64,000 bases of DNA from Ruegeria sp. A3M17 (GTDB lineage: Bacteria; Pseudomonadota; Alphaproteobacteria; Rhodobacterales; Rhodobacteraceae). Under the pieces are notes generated by a model, which made no database searches, was not told the origin of the DNA, and worked only from the letters and a program-made list of their open reading frames with translations. The position numbers and the translations under genes are program-made. Every line of letters begins with the position of its first letter. Position 1 is the stretch's first letter. This document shows, one piece after another, positions 17,888 through 27,613 of this stretch. Location: contig NZ_QOCF01000031.1 of NCBI RefSeq assembly GCF_003318255.1, positions 178,206-242,205 on the forward strand, in the 5' to 3' direction.

Positions 17888-19420
17888 ATGTGGAAACATA
17901 TCTCAGTCAGCAGAATTTTTGACTCTCTTGCCATCGTGCTAAGCGGCCCGCCCGCCTTGGCCTTCGCGCCTGCGATCAGTCTGGCCGCGTATTGGATTGG
18001 TGGTGAGCGGGCATTGGTTGTCGTGGCACTTACCCTACCGCTTGTGTTTGCCGCGGTTTCAACCGCGCACAAGGCCAGCAACCGGGAAAAAGATGATAAC
18101 GGCCTCATGTCTCTCGATAGATTTGCCGCCGAGATGGAAACGCTGTTCGCGGAAAACCAACGCACCGGTCACGAAGCTGCCTGCATGGTTGTCGAATTGG
18201 ACGGGTTTTCTGAGTGTCTTGATCTGCACGGCAATGCGGCCGGAAACCTGATGGCGGACCAGTTCCGCGACCGCGTTCTCTCTGTCATCCGCTCACATGA
18301 CATTGCCGCAGGTCTGGACCAAGGCAAGATTGCAATCGGCCTGCGCGCCGCGCAGAATCTGGATCTGGAGGCTTGCATTCAGATGTCGGGGCGCATTCAG
18401 GCCGCCGTCGATGAGCCAATCATGCTGAATGGCACCAGCGTTTACATGTCATGTTCAATCGGGTTTTGTCTGCAATCCACTTTGCCCGACATCACCTTTG
18501 CCGAGCGGATCGATGCCGCCAACGCGGCCTTGGCCGAAGCGCAAAGAAACGGCCCTGCAACCATCCGCGCCTTTTCATCTGAAACGCAGCGGCGGGCTCG
18601 CGTGCGCGCCAACCTGCGCAATGAGTTTATTGCGGCCTTGGATAGCGGCGAAATCCGCCCTTGGTTTCAGCCGCAGATTTCCACCGACACCGGCCACGTT
18701 ACCGGGTTCGAGGCGCTTGCCCGTTGGGAACACCCGCAGAAAGGCGTGTTGGGACCGCAGGTTTTCCTGCCTTTTGCCGAACAAGCCGATCTGATGGAAC
18801 GCTTGGGCCAGGTGATGCGCCATCACGCTTTCGCCGCCATGCACCAGTGGAACCGTGCCGGTGTAGTCGTGCCCCGGATTGGCGTGAATTTCTCATCAGA
18901 AGAACTGCGCGACCCGGTGTTGATCGACCGTCTGAAATGGGAGCTGGATCAAAATGACCTGACGCCCGACAGATTGACCGTCGAGATTCTTGAAACAGTG
19001 TTTTCCAGACGGCCCGATGACGTTATCACCCGCAACGTGATAAGCATGTCCAAGCTCGGTTGCTGCATTGACCTCGATGATTTCGGCACCGGCCACGCGT
19101 CCATTGCGTCGATCAAGCGCTTTGACGTCTCACGCATTAAAATCGATCGGTCCTTCGTGGCAAAAGCGGATCGGGACGCAAGCCAGCAGCAGTTGGTCAG
19201 CGCGATTTTGACCATGGCGGAGCGACTGAATGTCGAAACCCTGGCCGAGGGGGTCGAGACACAAGGCGAGCATGCCCTGATGGCGCAATTGGGTTGCGAC
19301 CACGTGCAGGGGTTTGGAATTGGCAAGCCCATGCCATTTGAAAAGACGTTGGACTGGATGGCCGCACATCAGAACAAACTCAACGGAATGCCAAAAATCG
19401 GGCGTCAAGCACGTCCTTAG
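17888..19420 (+). CDS. membrane GGDEF-EAL protein, likely c-di-GMP phosphodiesterase
   Basis: A 510-residue protein with a hydrophobic N-terminus (two helices, about 15-60), a GGDEF-fold domain (about 75-235) whose signature is lost (the site reads QGKIAIGLR), and an EAL domain (about 250-495). The EAL domain keeps the metal and catalytic motifs: EAL in GFEALARWEHP, N in GVNFSSEEL, DDFGTG, KIDRSFV and ETLAEGVET. It should therefore degrade c-di-GMP and not make it; the dead GGDEF may bind GTP or dimerise. It lies between ttcA and yidC on the same strand. Confidence 0.92.
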   Translation: MWKHISVSRIFDSLAIVLSGPPALAFAPAISLAAYWIGGERALVVVALTLPLVFAAVSTAHKASNREKDDNGLMSLDRFAAEMETLFAENQRTGHEAACMVVELDGFSECLDLHGNAAGNLMADQFRDRVLSVIRSHDIAAGLDQGKIAIGLRAAQNLDLEACIQMSGRIQAAVDEPIMLNGTSVYMSCSIGFCLQSTLPDITFAERIDAANAALAEAQRNGPATIRAFSSETQRRARVRANLRNEFIAALDSGEIRPWFQPQISTDTGHVTGFEALARWEHPQKGVLGPQVFLPFAEQADLMERLGQVMRHHAFAAMHQWNRAGVVVPRIGVNFSSEELRDPVLIDRLKWELDQNDLTPDRLTVEILETVFSRRPDDVITRNVISMSKLGCCIDLDDFGTGHASIASIKRFDVSRIKIDRSFVAKADRDASQQQLVSAILTMAERLNVETLAEGVETQGEHALMAQLGCDHVQGFGIGKPMPFEKTLDWMAAHQNKLNGMPKIGRQARP

Positions 19421-19543
19421 GCGCGAATTAACGCCACAGAACCCCAATCGGTGATGAATTACAGGGCGATTCCGCTTGACCTTTGGGTCCGCACTCTGTT
19501 GAACCCAGCGGGTGTCTTTCACTGCTTAAGGTGGCTGTCCCCG

Positions 19544-21373
19544 ATGGACGATCAGAACAAGAACCTCATCCTCGCAACCGCGCTCAGCTTTCTCGTGATC
19601 CTGGTTTGGTTCGTGCTGTTTCCACCGCCCGAGCCGACGACCGCACCGGAATCTGCCGAGATCAGCGCGACTGATGGTACAGAGGTTCAGACCCCAAGCG
19701 CTGCTGGCACCAACACAGTTGGTGAAGCAACCGCAGACGCCACCGAGATCGAGCCCGACGCCCAAGCACCTCGGGTCGAGATTGAAACACCGCGCCTGAA
19801 AGGCAGCCTGTCCCTGTCCGGCGGTCGTATCGATGAGCTGTTCCTGAAAGATTACAAAGTTTCGATCGAAGAAGGCGCGCCCATTGTCGAGCTGCTGTCA
19901 CCCGTTGGTTCGGACTCAGCTTACTATGCCTTGTACGGATGGGCACCGGGCGCAGGTGTTGCGGGCGCTGACGTCCCGGGCCCTAATACGCTGTGGACCG
20001 TCGAAAACGGCGAAACCCTGGGGGTAGATGCTCCGGTCACTCTGAAATGGGACAACAGCAAGGGCCTGACCTTCCGCCGCACTATTGAGGTTGACCAAGA
20101 CTATATGTTCACCGTCACCCAGTCGGTTGAGAACAACACCCAGGCCGAGGTCGGCATGGCCCCATATGGCATCCTGGCCCGTCACGGCATTGGCGAAGAC
20201 GGCGACCTGCCTGATCTGAAAAACTTCTTCATCCTGCATGAAGGCGTTATGGTCATGGCTGACGGCGTTCTGGACGAGATCGACTATGGCGATGTGCGCG
20301 ACTTTGACATTGACCCGAATGAGCGTGCGCAAGCCGAAGTCTTTCAGGTCAAGGAAGGTGGCTGGGTCGGCTTTACCGATCACTACTGGATGACCACTCT
20401 GATCCCTGCAGAGGGATCGGCATTCAAGGCTGCAGCAAAATATGACGCTCGCCGCAAGATCTACCAGACCGAAACGGTTCTGCCGACGCTGACTGTTGCG
20501 CCCGGGGCAACTGAAAAAGTCACCACCCAACTGTTCGCGGGCGCCAAAGAATGGGAAACCATCCGCGAATATCAGGCCGACGGTGTGCAAAAGTTCGTCG
20601 ACAGCATCGACTGGGGTTGGTTCTATTTCCTGACAAAACCGATCTTCTGGCTGCTGCATAACATCAACGCCCTGATTGGAAACATGGGTTGGTCGATCAT
20701 TGGCCTGACGCTGATCATCAAGGCGATCCTGTTCCCACTGGCGTACAAATCCTACGTCTCGATGGCGAAGATGAAAGAGCTTCAGCCGCAGATGGAGGCC
20801 ATGAAAGAAGCCGCAGGCGACGATCGCCAAAAGATGCAGCAGGGCATGATGGAGCTGTACAAGAAGGAAAAGGTAAACCCCGCCGCGGGCTGTTTGCCGA
20901 TCCTGATGCAGATCCCGATCTTCTTCTCGCTGTATAAGGTGATCTTCGTCACCATCGAACTACGTCAGGCTCCTTGGTTTGGCCCGTTCCAGGACCTCAG
21001 CGCACCTGATCCGACTTCGATCATGAACCTGTTTGGTTTGCTGCCTTTTGCCGGTCCGCAGCCAGATACCTTCATGGCACTGATCTTCATCGGTATCCTG
21101 CCTTTGCTGTTGGGGATCTCGATGTGGTTGCAGCAAAAGCTGAACCCGGCACCAACTGACCCGACTCAGGCGATGATTTTTGCCTGGATGCCTTGGGTGT
21201 TCATGTTCATGCTGGGCAGCTTTGCCAGCGGGCTGGTCGTTTACTGGATCGCGAACAACACGATCACGTTCACGCAGCAATACCTGATCATGCGCAGTCA
21301 GGGCTATAAGCCTGACGTGTTCGGCAACATCAAATCCGGCTTCAAGCGGACGCCCAAAACGGACGACAAATGA
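19544..21373 (+). CDS. yidC: membrane protein insertase YidC
   Basis: A 609-residue inner-membrane insertase. It has an N-terminal helix (8-26), an acidic linker rich in Ala/Thr/Glu, a large periplasmic beta-sandwich domain (about 80-350), and the conserved Oxa1 core of five helices (about 370-585) containing 'KAILFPLAYKSYVSMAKMK' and 'NPAAGCLPILMQIPIFFSLY'. I chose the ATG at 19544, which has AAGGTGG upstream and the normal 'MDDQNKNLI' start; the open frame extends to 19451. Overlaps the MOSC gene by four bases. Confidence 0.96.
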   Translation: MDDQNKNLILATALSFLVILVWFVLFPPPEPTTAPESAEISATDGTEVQTPSAAGTNTVGEATADATEIEPDAQAPRVEIETPRLKGSLSLSGGRIDELFLKDYKVSIEEGAPIVELLSPVGSDSAYYALYGWAPGAGVAGADVPGPNTLWTVENGETLGVDAPVTLKWDNSKGLTFRRTIEVDQDYMFTVTQSVENNTQAEVGMAPYGILARHGIGEDGDLPDLKNFFILHEGVMVMADGVLDEIDYGDVRDFDIDPNERAQAEVFQVKEGGWVGFTDHYWMTTLIPAEGSAFKAAAKYDARRKIYQTETVLPTLTVAPGATEKVTTQLFAGAKEWETIREYQADGVQKFVDSIDWGWFYFLTKPIFWLLHNINALIGNMGWSIIGLTLIIKAILFPLAYKSYVSMAKMKELQPQMEAMKEAAGDDRQKMQQGMMELYKKEKVNPAAGCLPILMQIPIFFSLYKVIFVTIELRQAPWFGPFQDLSAPDPTSIMNLFGLLPFAGPQPDTFMALIFIGILPLLLGISMWLQQKLNPAPTDPTQAMIFAWMPWVFMFMLGSFASGLVVYWIANNTITFTQQYLIMRSQGYKPDVFGNIKSGFKRTPKTDDK

Positions 21374-22107
21374 ATGCTGAGGTAACCCATATCTGGCGGC
21401 ATCCGATCAAAAGTCATGGTCGCGAGGCCCTCCAGACTATTTCAGTGACCCCCGGGCAGACCATGCCCGGGGATCGCGTTTGGGCGGTCGCGCATGAGGC
21501 GTCGAAGGCGGATGGCTCTCAATGGGTGCCTTGCGCCAATTTCAGTCGCGGGGCGAAAGCACCGCAACTGATGGCTATCTCGACCCGGCTGAACGGTGAC
21601 ACGATAACTCTGACACATCCGGATCGTCCGGATCTGACTTTTAATCCGGATGGGGAACAGCAGGTCTTTTTGGACTGGGTTAAGCCGTTGATGCCTGCGG
21701 ATCGGGCGGCGTCAGCCCGGATTATCCGAGTGCCGGGTCGCGGCATGACTGACAGTGACTACCCCTCGATCAGCCTGTGCAACATGGCATCGCACCGCGC
21801 GGTCGGGCAAAAGCTTGGCAGCGATCTTTCGATCCAGCGCTGGCGTGGCAACATCTGGTTCGACGGTCTGCCCCTGTGGGAAGAATTCGATTGGCTGGGT
21901 CGCGAAGTACAGATCGGTGAGGCCGTGTTCCATGTCAAAGAACGCATCCGACGCTGTTTGGCGACAACGGCAAATCCGAAAACCGGCGTGCGCGATGCGG
22001 ATACGCTGGGCACATTGAACAGCTGGGGCCATCAGGATTTCGGCGTTTACGCCGAGGTTGTCCGAGGCGGCGCAATTTCAGTTGGCGATAAGGTTCACCC
22101 GTTATGA
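21370..22107 (+). CDS. MOSC-domain protein (molybdenum cofactor-binding)
   Basis: A 245-residue protein: MOSC N-terminal beta barrel (about 1-95, 'IWRHPIKSHGREAL') and MOSC domain (about 105-240) with the conserved cysteine in 'RRCLATTANPKTGVRD', which binds the Mo cofactor in mARC-like enzymes. A role in N-oxide reduction or Moco-sulfur transfer is plausible. Start and stop overlap yidC and yihA (ATGA at both ends), so it is translated as part of that operon, an order typical of Rhodobacteraceae. Confidence 0.88.
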   Translation: MNAEVTHIWRHPIKSHGREALQTISVTPGQTMPGDRVWAVAHEASKADGSQWVPCANFSRGAKAPQLMAISTRLNGDTITLTHPDRPDLTFNPDGEQQVFLDWVKPLMPADRAASARIIRVPGRGMTDSDYPSISLCNMASHRAVGQKLGSDLSIQRWRGNIWFDGLPLWEEFDWLGREVQIGEAVFHVKERIRRCLATTANPKTGVRDADTLGTLNSWGHQDFGVYAEVVRGGAISVGDKVHPL

Positions 22108-22757
22108 GCACCCTACCCTTCCCACTGGTCGAAGACCCGGACAAGTTTGCGCTGGAACGCGGCCGCAAATTGTTTGCGGGACAGTCCGAGTTTGTCAAAG
22201 GCGTGGTCGCCATGAATGGCCTGCCGACCCCTGACCGGCTTGAGGTCTGCTTTGCCGGACGTTCAAACGTCGGCAAGTCCAGCCTGATCAATGCGCTGAC
22301 CGGCACCAAGGGTCTGGCACGCGCGTCCAACACTCCGGGCCGCACGCAAGAGATCAACTTTTTCACCCAAGGTCCCGAGCTCTATCTGGTTGACCTGCCC
22401 GGGTACGGCTACGCCAACGCCCCGGTGAAGGTGGTTGAAAAATGGCAGCGGCTGTTGAAACAGTATCTAAGCGGCCGCCAGACCCTGCGCCGTGCCTTTG
22501 TGCTGATTGACTCACGTCATGGGGTGAAGCCGGTCGATGCCGAGATCATGAAGCTGCTGGATTCCAGCGCTGTTACATTTCAATGCGTGATGACCAAGGC
22601 GGACAAGGTCAAGGCCAATGACCGGCAGAAGGTGTTGGATCAGGTACGCGGCGCATTGTCCAAGCACCCGGCGGCATATCCGGAAATCGTGCTGACGTCG
22701 TCCGAAAAGGGTGACGGCATTCCGACGCTTCGTTCGATCATCGCACATCTGGATTGA
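22104..22757 (+). CDS. yihA: ribosome biogenesis GTPase YihA/YsxC
   Basis: A 217-residue GTPase of the EngB family, needed for 50S assembly and cell division. Motifs: G1 GRSNVGKSS, G2 with 'TPGRTQEINFF', G3 DLPGYG, G4 TKADK. Length is normal. It overlaps the MOSC gene (ATGA) and the following gene (TTGA), so translation is coupled. Confidence 0.96.
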   Translation: MSTLPFPLVEDPDKFALERGRKLFAGQSEFVKGVVAMNGLPTPDRLEVCFAGRSNVGKSSLINALTGTKGLARASNTPGRTQEINFFTQGPELYLVDLPGYGYANAPVKVVEKWQRLLKQYLSGRQTLRRAFVLIDSRHGVKPVDAEIMKLLDSSAVTFQCVMTKADKVKANDRQKVLDQVRGALSKHPAAYPEIVLTSSEKGDGIPTLRSIIAHLD

Positions 22758-23122
22758 TCCGGATCGGCCGCATTTTTCCAATCCTGACGTTGCTGGCAAT
22801 TGTGCTGACCGGCACGATCCCGCAGGGCTGGATGCCCGCGATGGGCAGTGATGGGAAAGTGCTGCTGGTGATCTGTACTGGCGAGGGAACGGTCGAACAA
22901 TGGGTTGACCTTAACCCGGGCGATCCTGTGCACGACGACACGGATTCGCGCGCAATGTGCCCATTCGCGGGCCTGACGGCGGATACACACCTGCAGACAG
23001 TCGGCGAGATCGTCCCTTTTACGGCGAAAATCCAGCCACGCTGGATCCATCGTGATTTCACCCATCGCAGTGCAGGGTTCTACACCCGCTATGATGCGCG
23101 GGGGCCACCCTTCTTCTCCTGA
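22754..23122 (+). CDS. DUF2946-like small exported protein
   Basis: A 122-residue protein starting at TTG within the yihA stop (TTGA). It has an N-terminal hydrophobic helix (about 5-23), the 'GWMPA' turn, a 'VLLVICTGEG' segment and 'AMCPFAGL', which resemble DUF2946 proteins often found near metal-related TonB or PepSY genes. Two cysteines (ICT, MCP) may bind metal; there is no experimental role. The PepSY gene follows after 67 bases, suggesting a shared function in metal handling (inference). Confidence 0.6.
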   Translation: MIRIGRIFPILTLLAIVLTGTIPQGWMPAMGSDGKVLLVICTGEGTVEQWVDLNPGDPVHDDTDSRAMCPFAGLTADTHLQTVGEIVPFTAKIQPRWIHRDFTHRSAGFYTRYDARGPPFFS

Positions 23123-23189
23123 TTCACCTCAACACTTTTGAACCCGCGCACGCGCTGCGCGGGGCAGTAATCGAATCCGGAGAACAAAA

Positions 23190-24593
23190 ATGGCACTGGA
23201 CAGCCAAAACCTGGGGGACATCCCGGCGCAGAACACTGCTGCGCAAAAATTCTATTTCGCCGCCTGGCGGTGGCACTTTTATGCCGGGATCTTCGTCATC
23301 CCGTTCCTGATCATTCTGGCAGTAACCGGACTAATGATGATGTTCATCACCCAGTTCGACGGTCGCGACGGCGAAAAAATCGCCGTGGACGTCCACGGGC
23401 AAGTGTTACTGGCCTCACAACAAGCCCTTATCGCCCTTGATGAGGTGCCCGGCACGGTTGTGGAATGGATCGGTCCGAAGGCTGATAATCTGGCCACTGT
23501 GTTTCGCATCAAAACCGAAGAAGGTCAGCGTCTTGTCGCCGTCGATCCTTATGCCGGAGAGGTTCTGCAGGTCTGGGATCGTCGCGCCGGGTGGTATGAT
23601 CTGGCCGACAACATCCACTCGACGCTTCTGATTGGAACGACCGGAGACCGTATCATTGAAATCGCAGCGGGGCTGAGCCTGCTTTTGGTCTTTACCGGTC
23701 TTTACATGTGGTGGCCGCGTGGAAACGCCTTGTCTGCCTTTGTGCCCAACCTGCGGGCGCGTGGCCGCGCCTTTTGGAAATCGCTGCACGCTGTGATTGG
23801 GTTTTGGATGTCCGGGTTGTTGGTGGTTTTCCTGATCTCGGGCCTCTCCTGGGCGGGCGTCTGGGGCGGCATGATCGTTCAGCCATGGAGCAGCTTTCCG
23901 GCCGAAAAATGGGACAATGTCCCCCTGTCCGATGACATCCACGCCAGCATGAACCACGGCCACCAGAATGACGTCCCATGGGCGTTGGAACAAACGCCCA
24001 TGCCCGCTTCTGGGTCCGAAGCCGGGATCGACGGTGTCCCACAAAGCACACAGGTCGATATCGACGCGCTTGTGGCCCTTGGCACCGCTTTGGACATGAC
24101 AGGCCGGTTCCGTGTGGCCTATCCCGGCGGCGAGGATGGTGTCTGGACCCTGAACCGCGACAGCATGAGCAGCGACTCGACTGATCCGGTGAATGATCGC
24201 ACTGTCCACGTGGACCAATTTACCGGCAAGATTTTGGCGGATGTCCGGTATGAGGATTACTCGTTGATGGGAAAATCCATGGCCATTGGGATCCCGTTTC
24301 ACATGGGTCTGATGGGCATGTGGAACTTTGTCCTGAACTTGGTGTTTTGCCTGTCGGTCATCTTTGTCTGCGTCTCAGGCGTTGTGATGTGGATTAAACG
24401 CCGGCCTCAGCGGGCCGGGCGTCTGGCTGCACCGCCGATGCCTGCAGAACTGCCATTGTGGAAAGGGGCTGTCCTGATCGGGTTGTTCACCGCGATGGCC
24501 TTCCCGCTGGTGGGCCTGACCTTGCTGGCTGTACTGGTCATCGATTTGCTGCTGATCAGCAACATCCCGGCGATGAAACGCGCGATAAGCTGA
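23190..24593 (+). CDS. PepSY-associated transmembrane protein
   Basis: A 467-residue inner-membrane protein of the PepSY-TM family. It has the opening 'WRWHFYAGIFVIPFLI' helix (about 27-52), PepSY domains in the periplasm, helices near 155-175 and 200-225, a second periplasmic part with a His-rich stretch ('NHGHQNDVPW'), and helices at about 385-412 and 430-460. Family members include iron-uptake-associated ferric reductase-like proteins. An ATG behind GGAG starts it. The position beside a DUF2946-like gene suggests copper or iron homeostasis. Confidence 0.82.
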   Translation: MALDSQNLGDIPAQNTAAQKFYFAAWRWHFYAGIFVIPFLIILAVTGLMMMFITQFDGRDGEKIAVDVHGQVLLASQQALIALDEVPGTVVEWIGPKADNLATVFRIKTEEGQRLVAVDPYAGEVLQVWDRRAGWYDLADNIHSTLLIGTTGDRIIEIAAGLSLLLVFTGLYMWWPRGNALSAFVPNLRARGRAFWKSLHAVIGFWMSGLLVVFLISGLSWAGVWGGMIVQPWSSFPAEKWDNVPLSDDIHASMNHGHQNDVPWALEQTPMPASGSEAGIDGVPQSTQVDIDALVALGTALDMTGRFRVAYPGGEDGVWTLNRDSMSSDSTDPVNDRTVHVDQFTGKILADVRYEDYSLMGKSMAIGIPFHMGLMGMWNFVLNLVFCLSVIFVCVSGVVMWIKRRPQRAGRLAAPPMPAELPLWKGAVLIGLFTAMAFPLVGLTLLAVLVIDLLLISNIPAMKRAIS

Positions 24594-24698
24594 CACGCAA
24601 ATAGCCGCATCCGGGCAACCGGTGCGGCCCTATACGCGATCCGGTCTTGGCAGAGCTGTGTAAAGGCCCTAACACGGGTTCCCAGAGGGACTGCAGCC

Positions 24699-25562
24699 AT
24701 GAAGACAAGAGACATGAACCGGGACTGGATCGCCACCGCCGCAACGCTGAACAGCGCACTGCCATACCTGCAACGCTATGACGGCGCTATTGTCGTCATT
24801 AAACTTGGCGGCCACGCCATGGGCAGTGACGAAGCCATGGAAAGCTTCGCCCGCGATGTCGTCCTGATGCGTCAGGTGGGCGTAAACCCGGTTGTCGTGC
24901 ACGGCGGCGGTCCGATGATCAACGCGATGCTGGACAAACTGGATATCCAGTCCGAGTTCGTGAACGGCAAGCGTGTCACCGACAAAGCAACCGTTGAAGT
25001 AGTTGAGATGGTGCTGTCCGGCCTCGTGAACAAGCGCATCGTTCAGGCGATCAACGGCCAGGGCGGCTCGGCCGTGGGTCTGTCGGGCAAAGATGCGCAG
25101 TTGATGACTTGTGATCAGACCGATGAATCCCTGGGTTTTGTCGGAAGTCCCGCAGAGATGAACCCTAAAATCCTGCATGACCTGTTTGCACATGACGTAA
25201 TCCCGGTGATCGCCCCTCTGGGTGCCGGTCGGAATGGTGAGACCTTCAATGTGAATGGCGACACCGCTGCCGGGGCCATTGCATCGGCGCTAAAGGCCGA
25301 TCGCCTGCTGCTGTTGACCGATGTCTCGGGCGTCAAAAACGCCGCCGGGGACGTCGTGACCGAACTGAAGGCGGGTCAGATCCGCGAGATGACGCTGGAC
25401 GGCACCATTGCGGGCGGCATGATACCCAAGACCGAAACGGCGCTGGACGCGCTGCACAGCGGGGTCCGTGCCGTGGTTATCCTTGACGGGCGCGCGCCCA
25501 ATGCCGTCTTGCTTGAGCTCTATACGGAACACGGCGCCGGGTCGCTGATCCGGCCGGACTGA
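24699..25562 (+). CDS. argB: acetylglutamate kinase
   Basis: A 287-residue amino-acid kinase that phosphorylates N-acetylglutamate in arginine synthesis. The phosphate-binding '[10 protein letters not shown]' lies near residue 32, 'VHGGGPMIN' near 68, and the nucleotide-site '[11 protein letters not shown]' near 205; '[11 protein letters not shown]' is also present. The ATG at 24699 has AGAGGGA nine bases before it. The N-terminal extension of about 20 residues is usual for the arginine-inhibited type. Confidence 0.96.
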   Translation: MKTRDMNRDWIATAATLNSALPYLQRYDGAIVVIKLGGHAMGSDEAMESFARDVVLMRQVGVNPVVVHGGGPMINAMLDKLDIQSEFVNGKRVTDKATVEVVEMVLSGLVNKRIVQAINGQGGSAVGLSGKDAQLMTCDQTDESLGFVGSPAEMNPKILHDLFAHDVIPVIAPLGAGRNGETFNVNGDTAAGAIASALKADRLLLLTDVSGVKNAAGDVVTELKAGQIREMTLDGTIAGGMIPKTETALDALHSGVRAVVILDGRAPNAVLLELYTEHGAGSLIRPD

Positions 25563-25580
25563 GCCTTTGGCGGAGGAGAC

Positions 25581-26267
25581 ATGACCAAACGCCATCCCCC
25601 CTCCTCTGACCCGGCAGCGCATAGCTATGCTGATATCGAAAAGGCTGCACAGGACGTTGGCCTGATCATCATGGGCGCGCTGCACCCTCGCGTTACGGAC
25701 GCCAAGCAGTTGGAAGGCGGCACGCTGATCCTGTTGGGTGCAGGGGGGGCATTCTGGCCCGCGCTGAAATCCTCACCTGAATGGCAAGGTGATGACCCGG
25801 TTGACCGTTGGTCGTCGCTTGTGGTGGGGCAAATGGCGCAGGATTTATCCGCCACCGCCTATTTTCCGTTTGGCGGCCCACCCTATACGCCCTTTATCGA
25901 CTGGGCATTGAAATCGGGACGCACGTTCAGCAGCCCGGTGGGTGCTTTGGTGCACGATGAGGTCGGCATGATGATCTCATTCCGGGGCGCGCTGCATTTC
26001 ACCAACGAAATTCCCATACCCGCACCACCTGGCGCGTCCCCCTGCACCAACTGCGCCGCCCCCTGCACCCAGACATGCCCTGTGGGCGCATTGAACAGTC
26101 GGGACTTTTATGATGTGTCGACCTGCCATGGCCACCTGTCCACCGACGAAGGGCAAACCTGCATGACCGGCGGTTGCCTTGTGCGACTGTCCTGTCCTCT
26201 CAGCTCGGGTGCAGGGCGTGATCCCGAACAATCCGCGCATCACATGAGAGCGTTTCACCCGTCATGA
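25581..26267 (+). CDS. 4Fe-4S ferredoxin-like protein
   Basis: A 228-residue protein with a cysteine-rich segment near residues 154-170 (CTNCAAPCTQTCPVGAL) typical of 4Fe-4S binding, followed by CHGHLS and CMTGGCLVRLSC, which supply further ligands. The N-terminal part looks like the substrate side of QueG-type proteins but lacks the full epoxyqueuosine reductase length. It is conserved beside argB in roseobacters as far as I recall. The reaction is unknown. The start has GGAGGAGAC upstream; the stop overlaps the SixA gene. Confidence 0.75.
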   Translation: MTKRHPPSSDPAAHSYADIEKAAQDVGLIIMGALHPRVTDAKQLEGGTLILLGAGGAFWPALKSSPEWQGDDPVDRWSSLVVGQMAQDLSATAYFPFGGPPYTPFIDWALKSGRTFSSPVGALVHDEVGMMISFRGALHFTNEIPIPAPPGASPCTNCAAPCTQTCPVGALNSRDFYDVSTCHGHLSTDEGQTCMTGGCLVRLSCPLSSGAGRDPEQSAHHMRAFHPS

Positions 26268-26761
26268 CCCGCACTCTGATCCTGACACGCCACGCGAAAT
26301 CCAGTTGGGACAGTCCGGCCCTTGCCGATCATGATCGCCCGCTGAACAAGCGCGGGCGCAGGTCGGCCACGGCGATTGCCGCATGGCTGCGTGAAAACGA
26401 CTGGCTGCCGGATGAAGTTCTCAGCTCAAGCTCGGTCAGAACCCGCGAGACGTGGGAGAGGATGGCTATGCAGGCAGATAGCGTTTGCTTTCACCGCACG
26501 CTTTATCATGCAGACCCCGCAGATATGCTGCTTGAACTATCGGGCGCGACGAAACAAACCGTTTTGATGCTAGGCCACAATCCCGGCATTGCCGCTTTTG
26601 CGAACCAAATCGTTAAGCACCCGCCGGATCACGCCCGGTTCTACGACTACCCAACCGGTGCAACAGCTGTGATCCGCTTTGACATCGAGGATTGGTCCGG
26701 CGTTCGGTGGCACAGCGGCGATGTGCAGGGTTTTGTCACTCCACGCGAGTTGCTGGAATAG
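26264..26761 (+). CDS. SixA-type histidine phosphatase
   Basis: A 165-residue phosphohistidine phosphatase of the RHG family. The catalytic RHAKSSW motif is near residues 9-15, 'SSSVRTRETWE' is the second phosphate-binding region, and 'LMLGHNPGI' holds the conserved second histidine. SixA removes phosphate from His-phosphotransfer proteins such as the nitrogen PTS. Its start overlaps the ferredoxin stop (ATGA). Confidence 0.88.
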   Translation: MTRTLILTRHAKSSWDSPALADHDRPLNKRGRRSATAIAAWLRENDWLPDEVLSSSSVRTRETWERMAMQADSVCFHRTLYHADPADMLLELSGATKQTVLMLGHNPGIAAFANQIVKHPPDHARFYDYPTGATAVIRFDIEDWSGVRWHSGDVQGFVTPRELLE

Positions 26762-26791
26762 AAAAAGGCGAGGCCAAAGCCCCGCCTTTTT
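26762..26791. terminator. bidirectional intrinsic terminator
   Basis: AAAAAGGCG and CGCCTTTTT flank a 12-base loop between the convergent SixA and aapP genes. The flanking A and T runs allow termination from both sides. Confidence 0.85.
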
Positions 26792-26809
26792 CTGAACTAG
26801 TATGTGGGA

Positions 26810-27601
26810 TCAGTGCCCCAAAATCTGGCTCAGGAACAGCTTGGTTCGTTCGCTCTGCGGGTTGTTGAAGAACTCTTCCGGTTCGTTCTGCTCCACGATC
26901 TGACCGGCATCCATAAAGATCACGCGGTTCGCCACCTGACGAGCAAAGCCCATCTCGTGCGTGACGCACAGCATGGTCATGCCTTCCTCGGCCAGTTCGA
27001 TCATGGTGTCGAGCACCTCTTTGATCATCTCAGGGTCCAGCGCCGATGTCGGTTCATCGAACAACATGATCCGTGGCATCATGCAGAGCGAGCGGGCAAT
27101 CGCCACACGCTGCTGCTGACCACCCGAAAGCTGACCGGGATACTTGTCGGCCTGCTCGGGGATTTTCACCTTTTCCAGGAAGTGCATCGCGCGCTCTTCG
27201 GCCTCTTTCTTGGGCGTCTTGCGCACCCAGATCGGGGCCAGCGTGCAGTTCTCCAGAATGGTCAGATGCGGGAACAGGTTGAAATGCTGGAACACCATGC
27301 CAACCTCGGACCGGATCTTGTCGATGTTCTTGAGGTCATTCGACAGCTCGGTCCCATCCACCATGATCGTGCCCTGCTGGTGTTCCTCCAGCGCGTTCAG
27401 GCAACGGATCAATGTTGACTTCCCGGAACCGGAAGGCCCCGCGATCACGATCCGCTCGCCCTGATTGACGGTCAGGTTGATGTCGCGCAGCACGTGGAAA
27501 GATCCGTACCACTTGTTCATATTGTTGATTTCGATGGCGACCTCGTCGCTCACCTGCATCTTCGAGCGGTCGATTTGACGGTCAATTGCAAGTTCAGACA
27601 T
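26810..27601 (-). CDS. aapP: general L-amino acid ABC transporter ATPase
   Basis: A 263-residue ATPase of the AapP/BztD type: Walker [10 protein letters not shown] (about 55-63), signature [13 protein letters not shown], Walker [14 protein letters not shown]-loop 'CVTHEM'. It powers the AapQ-AapM permease for broad L-amino-acid uptake. Last gene of aapJQMP; AAGGAG precedes its ATG, 12 bases after aapM. A shared terminator follows. Confidence 0.96.
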   Translation of the reverse strand: MSELAIDRQIDRSKMQVSDEVAIEINNMNKWYGSFHVLRDINLTVNQGERIVIAGPSGSGKSTLIRCLNALEEHQQGTIMVDGTELSNDLKNIDKIRSEVGMVFQHFNLFPHLTILENCTLAPIWVRKTPKKEAEERAMHFLEKVKIPEQADKYPGQLSGGQQQRVAIARSLCMMPRIMLFDEPTSALDPEMIKEVLDTMIELAEEGMTMLCVTHEMGFARQVANRVIFMDAGQIVEQNEPEEFFNNPQSERTKLFLSQILGH

Positions 27602-27613
27602 ATGTTGAACTCC

